Shown: piece by piece, positions 62,134 to 64,000 of the stretch | Layout: every line of letters starts with the position of its first letter | Position numbering within the stretch: position 1 is the first letter of the stretch | Assembly: GCF_009932475.1 (NCBI RefSeq) | Contig: NZ_BJOV01000002.1 | Location: 248,001 to 312,000 of the forward strand | Length of the DNA stretch: 64,000 bases | Reading direction: 5' to 3' | Origin: Gordonia spumicola | Lineage (GTDB): Bacteria; Actinomycetota; Actinomycetes; Mycobacteriales; Mycobacteriaceae | Notes under the pieces: generated by a model | The model's input: the letters and a program-made list of their open reading frames with translations, nothing else | Told to the model about the DNA's origin: nothing | Database searches by the model: none | Program-made: the position numbers and the translations under genes

Positions 62134-63207
62134 TCAGAACCGCAACGACACCGGCGCCGCCTGGCCGACCGACAGTGCGGCGAGCGACGTCGGCGCGATC
62201 CCCGGCCGGAACGCGGCCCGGACACCGGTGAGGTCGGCGGTCCGCGCGAGGCGCGCCGCCTGATCGGCGGTCAAGTACAAGTCGGCCAGATCGATGCGGC
62301 GGAGCGCGTCGTCACCGTTCATGTCCGTGCTCGACGTCCGCATGGACAGCACCGCATGGCGGCCGTCGACGCGGACGATCGGGTCGGCGAGTGCGATCTC
62401 GAGAAGGTGGAACTTGGTGTAGGCGACGACGGTCCCGCGGTATCGCAGTGTGCCGCGGCCGCCGCGGAGCGTGCTGCCTGCGAGCTCGAACGACATCCGG
62501 CCCGCATCGTCGACACCGGCTCCGTCCTTTCCGGCGAGCGCACCACCCGTGCGTTCGACGCTCGACGCGAACGACGGCGAGTATCCCCACACGAGATTGC
62601 GCGCCGGGGCCTTCGGCGTGTTCGGGCCGGGGTCGGTCGAGTAGTCGAGCGGGACGAACTTCTCCTGGGCGGCGTTGACGGCGTCCGCCGCACCGTAGGT
62701 GTAGACGCCCCACCGCTTGCCCGCGGGAGTCTTCTCGGGCGTCGCGAGTGTGAGTCGCGCGGTGAATCGGCCGGCCGCGTCGAGCGGGACCCACTGCTGG
62801 CGAACGGTGCGCCGCAGGTCGAACGGCGCGTTCGGCACCTTGGCGAGCGCCGACCGGGACAGCGCCCACTTGGTCTTCGACCGCACTTCGGCGCGGGTGG
62901 ACGCCGGTGCTCCCTTGGACGGTTGCCACACGGGAGCGAAGCCGCCGAAGGTGACGAACGTTCCGTGCGGGACGCCGGGCGGCACCGGAACCGGCAGTCC
63001 GGACGTGTTCGACCGCGGGTCGAAGCCGGTCCCCTTGACGACCACCTGGTCGCCCGGGTGCAGGGTGACGCCCGCCGCCGGGGTGACGCCGTCGGCGAGG
63101 AACACCGCGATCGTCGGTCGCGTGGGGGCGGCGGTCGCGACACCGACGCCGGTGAGGCAACTCGCGGCGACGACGGCGACGGCGAACAGAACGCGCAACT
63201 TAGACAT
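62134..63207 (-). CDS. Secreted HtaA-domain protein
   Basis: 357 residues. Signal peptide MSKLRVLFAVAVVAASCLTG VGVATA. The HtaA domain shows VWGYSPSFASSVERTGG, RMSFELAGSTLRGGRGTLRY RGTVVAY, ALADPIVRVDGRHAVLSMRT. HtaA proteins of corynebacteria bind heme, but the heme-binding residues were not checked here. Its stop is 4 bp from the pknG stop. Confidence 0.8.
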   Translation of the reverse strand: MSKLRVLFAVAVVAASCLTGVGVATAAPTRPTIAVFLADGVTPAAGVTLHPGDQVVVKGTGFDPRSNTSGLPVPVPPGVPHGTFVTFGGFAPVWQPSKGAPASTRAEVRSKTKWALSRSALAKVPNAPFDLRRTVRQQWVPLDAAGRFTARLTLATPEKTPAGKRWGVYTYGAADAVNAAQEKFVPLDYSTDPGPNTPKAPARNLVWGYSPSFASSVERTGGALAGKDGAGVDDAGRMSFELAGSTLRGGRGTLRYRGTVVAYTKFHLLEIALADPIVRVDGRHAVLSMRTSSTDMNGDDALRRIDLADLYLTADQAARLARTADLTGVRAAFRPGIAPTSLAALSVGQAAPVSLRF

Positions 63208-63305
63208 GAGCAGAGCCTAACCTATGCAGTTCGGCGCGGAGAGGGTCGGAAGTCCCGTGCCGATTTCTTCAAGAACCTTGGCCCGAGCCGGGGCAGGATC
63301 GAGAC

Positions 63306-63698
63306 ATGACCACACGAACTGACACCAACATCTGGCCCGGCATCACCTACGACGACGCGCTCGCCGCCCGCACCTGGCTCGCGGCCCTCGGTTTCGAAGC
63401 GGGCGTCTGCGTGGAGGGCGACGGCCCCGGCGAGGTCACGCATTCGGAGATGCTCTGGCCCGACGGCGGCCGCGTGATGATCCACTCCACGTGCAAGACC
63501 GACACCACGTTCACCACGCCCGCGGGCAGCGCGAGCGTGTACGTCGTGGTCATCGACCCGGACGCCGTGTACGCCAGAGCCACCGCGCTCGGCGCGCGAC
63601 TGGTGCGCGACATGGCAGAGGAGGACTATGGATCGCGAGGCTTCTCCATCGCCGACCCGGAGGGCAACCTGTGGAGTTTCGGGACGTACGCGGGCTGA
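63306..63698 (+). CDS. VOC-superfamily (glyoxalase-like) protein
   Basis: 130 residues. TYDDALAARTWLAALGFEAG at the start, EMLWPDGGRVMIHS, ASVYVVVIDPDAVYARATAL and YGSRGFSIADPEGNLWSFGT Y are typical VOC repeats. Probably binds a metal and a small ligand; substrate unknown. Confidence 0.82.
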   Translation: MTTRTDTNIWPGITYDDALAARTWLAALGFEAGVCVEGDGPGEVTHSEMLWPDGGRVMIHSTCKTDTTFTTPAGSASVYVVVIDPDAVYARATALGARLVRDMAEEDYGSRGFSIADPEGNLWSFGTYAG

Positions 63699-64000
63699 CC
63701 GCACGCCTGTCACGCGCCGGTGTGCGCGTGGTCCCGTACGACGTCGTCGGCACCCGCCCCGGCGTTCACCTCGGCCTGCCGTCGCCGACCGTTACCGTGG
63801 TGATCGACCTGCGCGACGGCCTCCTCCTGACCGGGCCCGGACTGGACGGTCCGACGTCGTTCCGCTGCGGCATCGGCGGCCTGCACATGTCGCCGTTCGT
63901 CATCCATCACGACGGCGTGCAGCGGGGTGTGCAGTTGTCGCTCACCCCCGGCGCCGTGCGACGCCTGTTCGACGTGCCGGTCCGCGCCCTCGGACCGTCG
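63671..64000 (+). CDS. N-terminal part of a possible AraC-type regulator (runs off right edge)
   Basis: 110 residues from GTG 63671, which has GGAGGG upstream and overlaps the VOC gene by 28 bp. MEFRDVRGLTARLSRAGVRV, then PTVTVVIDLRDGLLLTGPGL, IGGLHMSPFVIHHDGVQRGV and LSLTPGAVRRLFDVPVRALG match the N-terminal sensor of a group of AraC regulators (DUF6597-like). The HTH would lie beyond the window. Confidence 0.6.
   Translation, partial: MEFRDVRGLTARLSRAGVRVVPYDVVGTRPGVHLGLPSPTVTVVIDLRDGLLLTGPGLDGPTSFRCGIGGLHMSPFVIHHDGVQRGVQLSLTPGAVRRLFDVPVRALGPS

Overview
The window is GC-rich actinobacterial DNA. It joins the right-hand part of a large prophage (about 1-25,995) to ordinary chromosome (about 26,000-64,000). 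The host looks like a member of the Mycobacteriales, probably Gordonia or a close relative. The reasons are a glnX-glnH-pknG operon in the order found in mycobacteria, a secreted HtaA-domain protein, abundant Tat and TetR/MerR/LysR genes, and many leaderless genes whose start codon lies 6-8 nt after a -10 box such as TACCGT. The genus is inferred from gene content, not from a marker gene.

Prophage, read right to left because almost everything is on the minus strand. At the right end is the lysogeny switch: a rightward HTH repressor and an ImmA/IrrE-type metalloprotease (24,553-25,830), facing a leftward Cro-like HTH gene across a 190-bp control region packed with GGGAAC half-sites. Leftward from it runs a very compact operon in which most genes overlap by ATGA or GTGA. 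It carries two ParB/partition-like proteins, many tiny proteins, a gene with 15 tandem octapeptide repeats, a YqaJ exonuclease and RecT annealing pair, a WhiB-like regulator fused to zinc modules, an origin-like repeat cluster inside a replication-initiator gene, and RusA. Then come two homing-nuclease-like genes behind a shared covarying hairpin, an HNH protein, small and large terminase, portal, minor head, scaffold, decoration protein, major capsid and head-tail connectors. The morphogenesis block runs off the left edge. No integrase, tail or lysis genes are visible; they should lie left of position 1. The right attachment site is a 3' tRNA fragment ending near 25,995, so an intact tRNA on the plus strand is predicted at the left end.

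Chromosome, left to right: a lipoprotein; a SCO6745-like protein; a thioredoxin-reductase-like flavoprotein with a divergent XRE-cupin regulator; TetR and SRPBCC genes divergent from an LLM oxidoreductase; an MFS exporter with a divergent TetR and three operators; a MerR-HEAT regulator with a HEAT partner; a secreted GH1 hydrolase; an RHH-SPFH pair; two Tat-exported phosphatases; a thiolase; a LysE exporter with its LysR regulator; a carboxymuconolactone-decarboxylase-like gene behind two CsoR-type boxes; an ATP-grasp gene broken by a complete IS3-family element (49,941-51,264); a DMT-like membrane protein; and the thiamine genes thiO-thiS-thiG under a TPP riboswitch with divergent thiE. After these come a branched-chain leader peptide and attenuator ahead of a stand-alone LeuA regulatory domain, a Nudix hydrolase, glnX-glnH-pknG, an HtaA-domain protein, a VOC protein and a partial gene at the right edge.

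The strongest leads for something new are the symmetrical leaderless lysogeny switch, the covarying hairpin leader shared by two unrelated nuclease genes, the WhiB-zinc fusion next to a stand-alone copy of its zinc module, the octapeptide-repeat protein, and the LeuA-domain attenuator.
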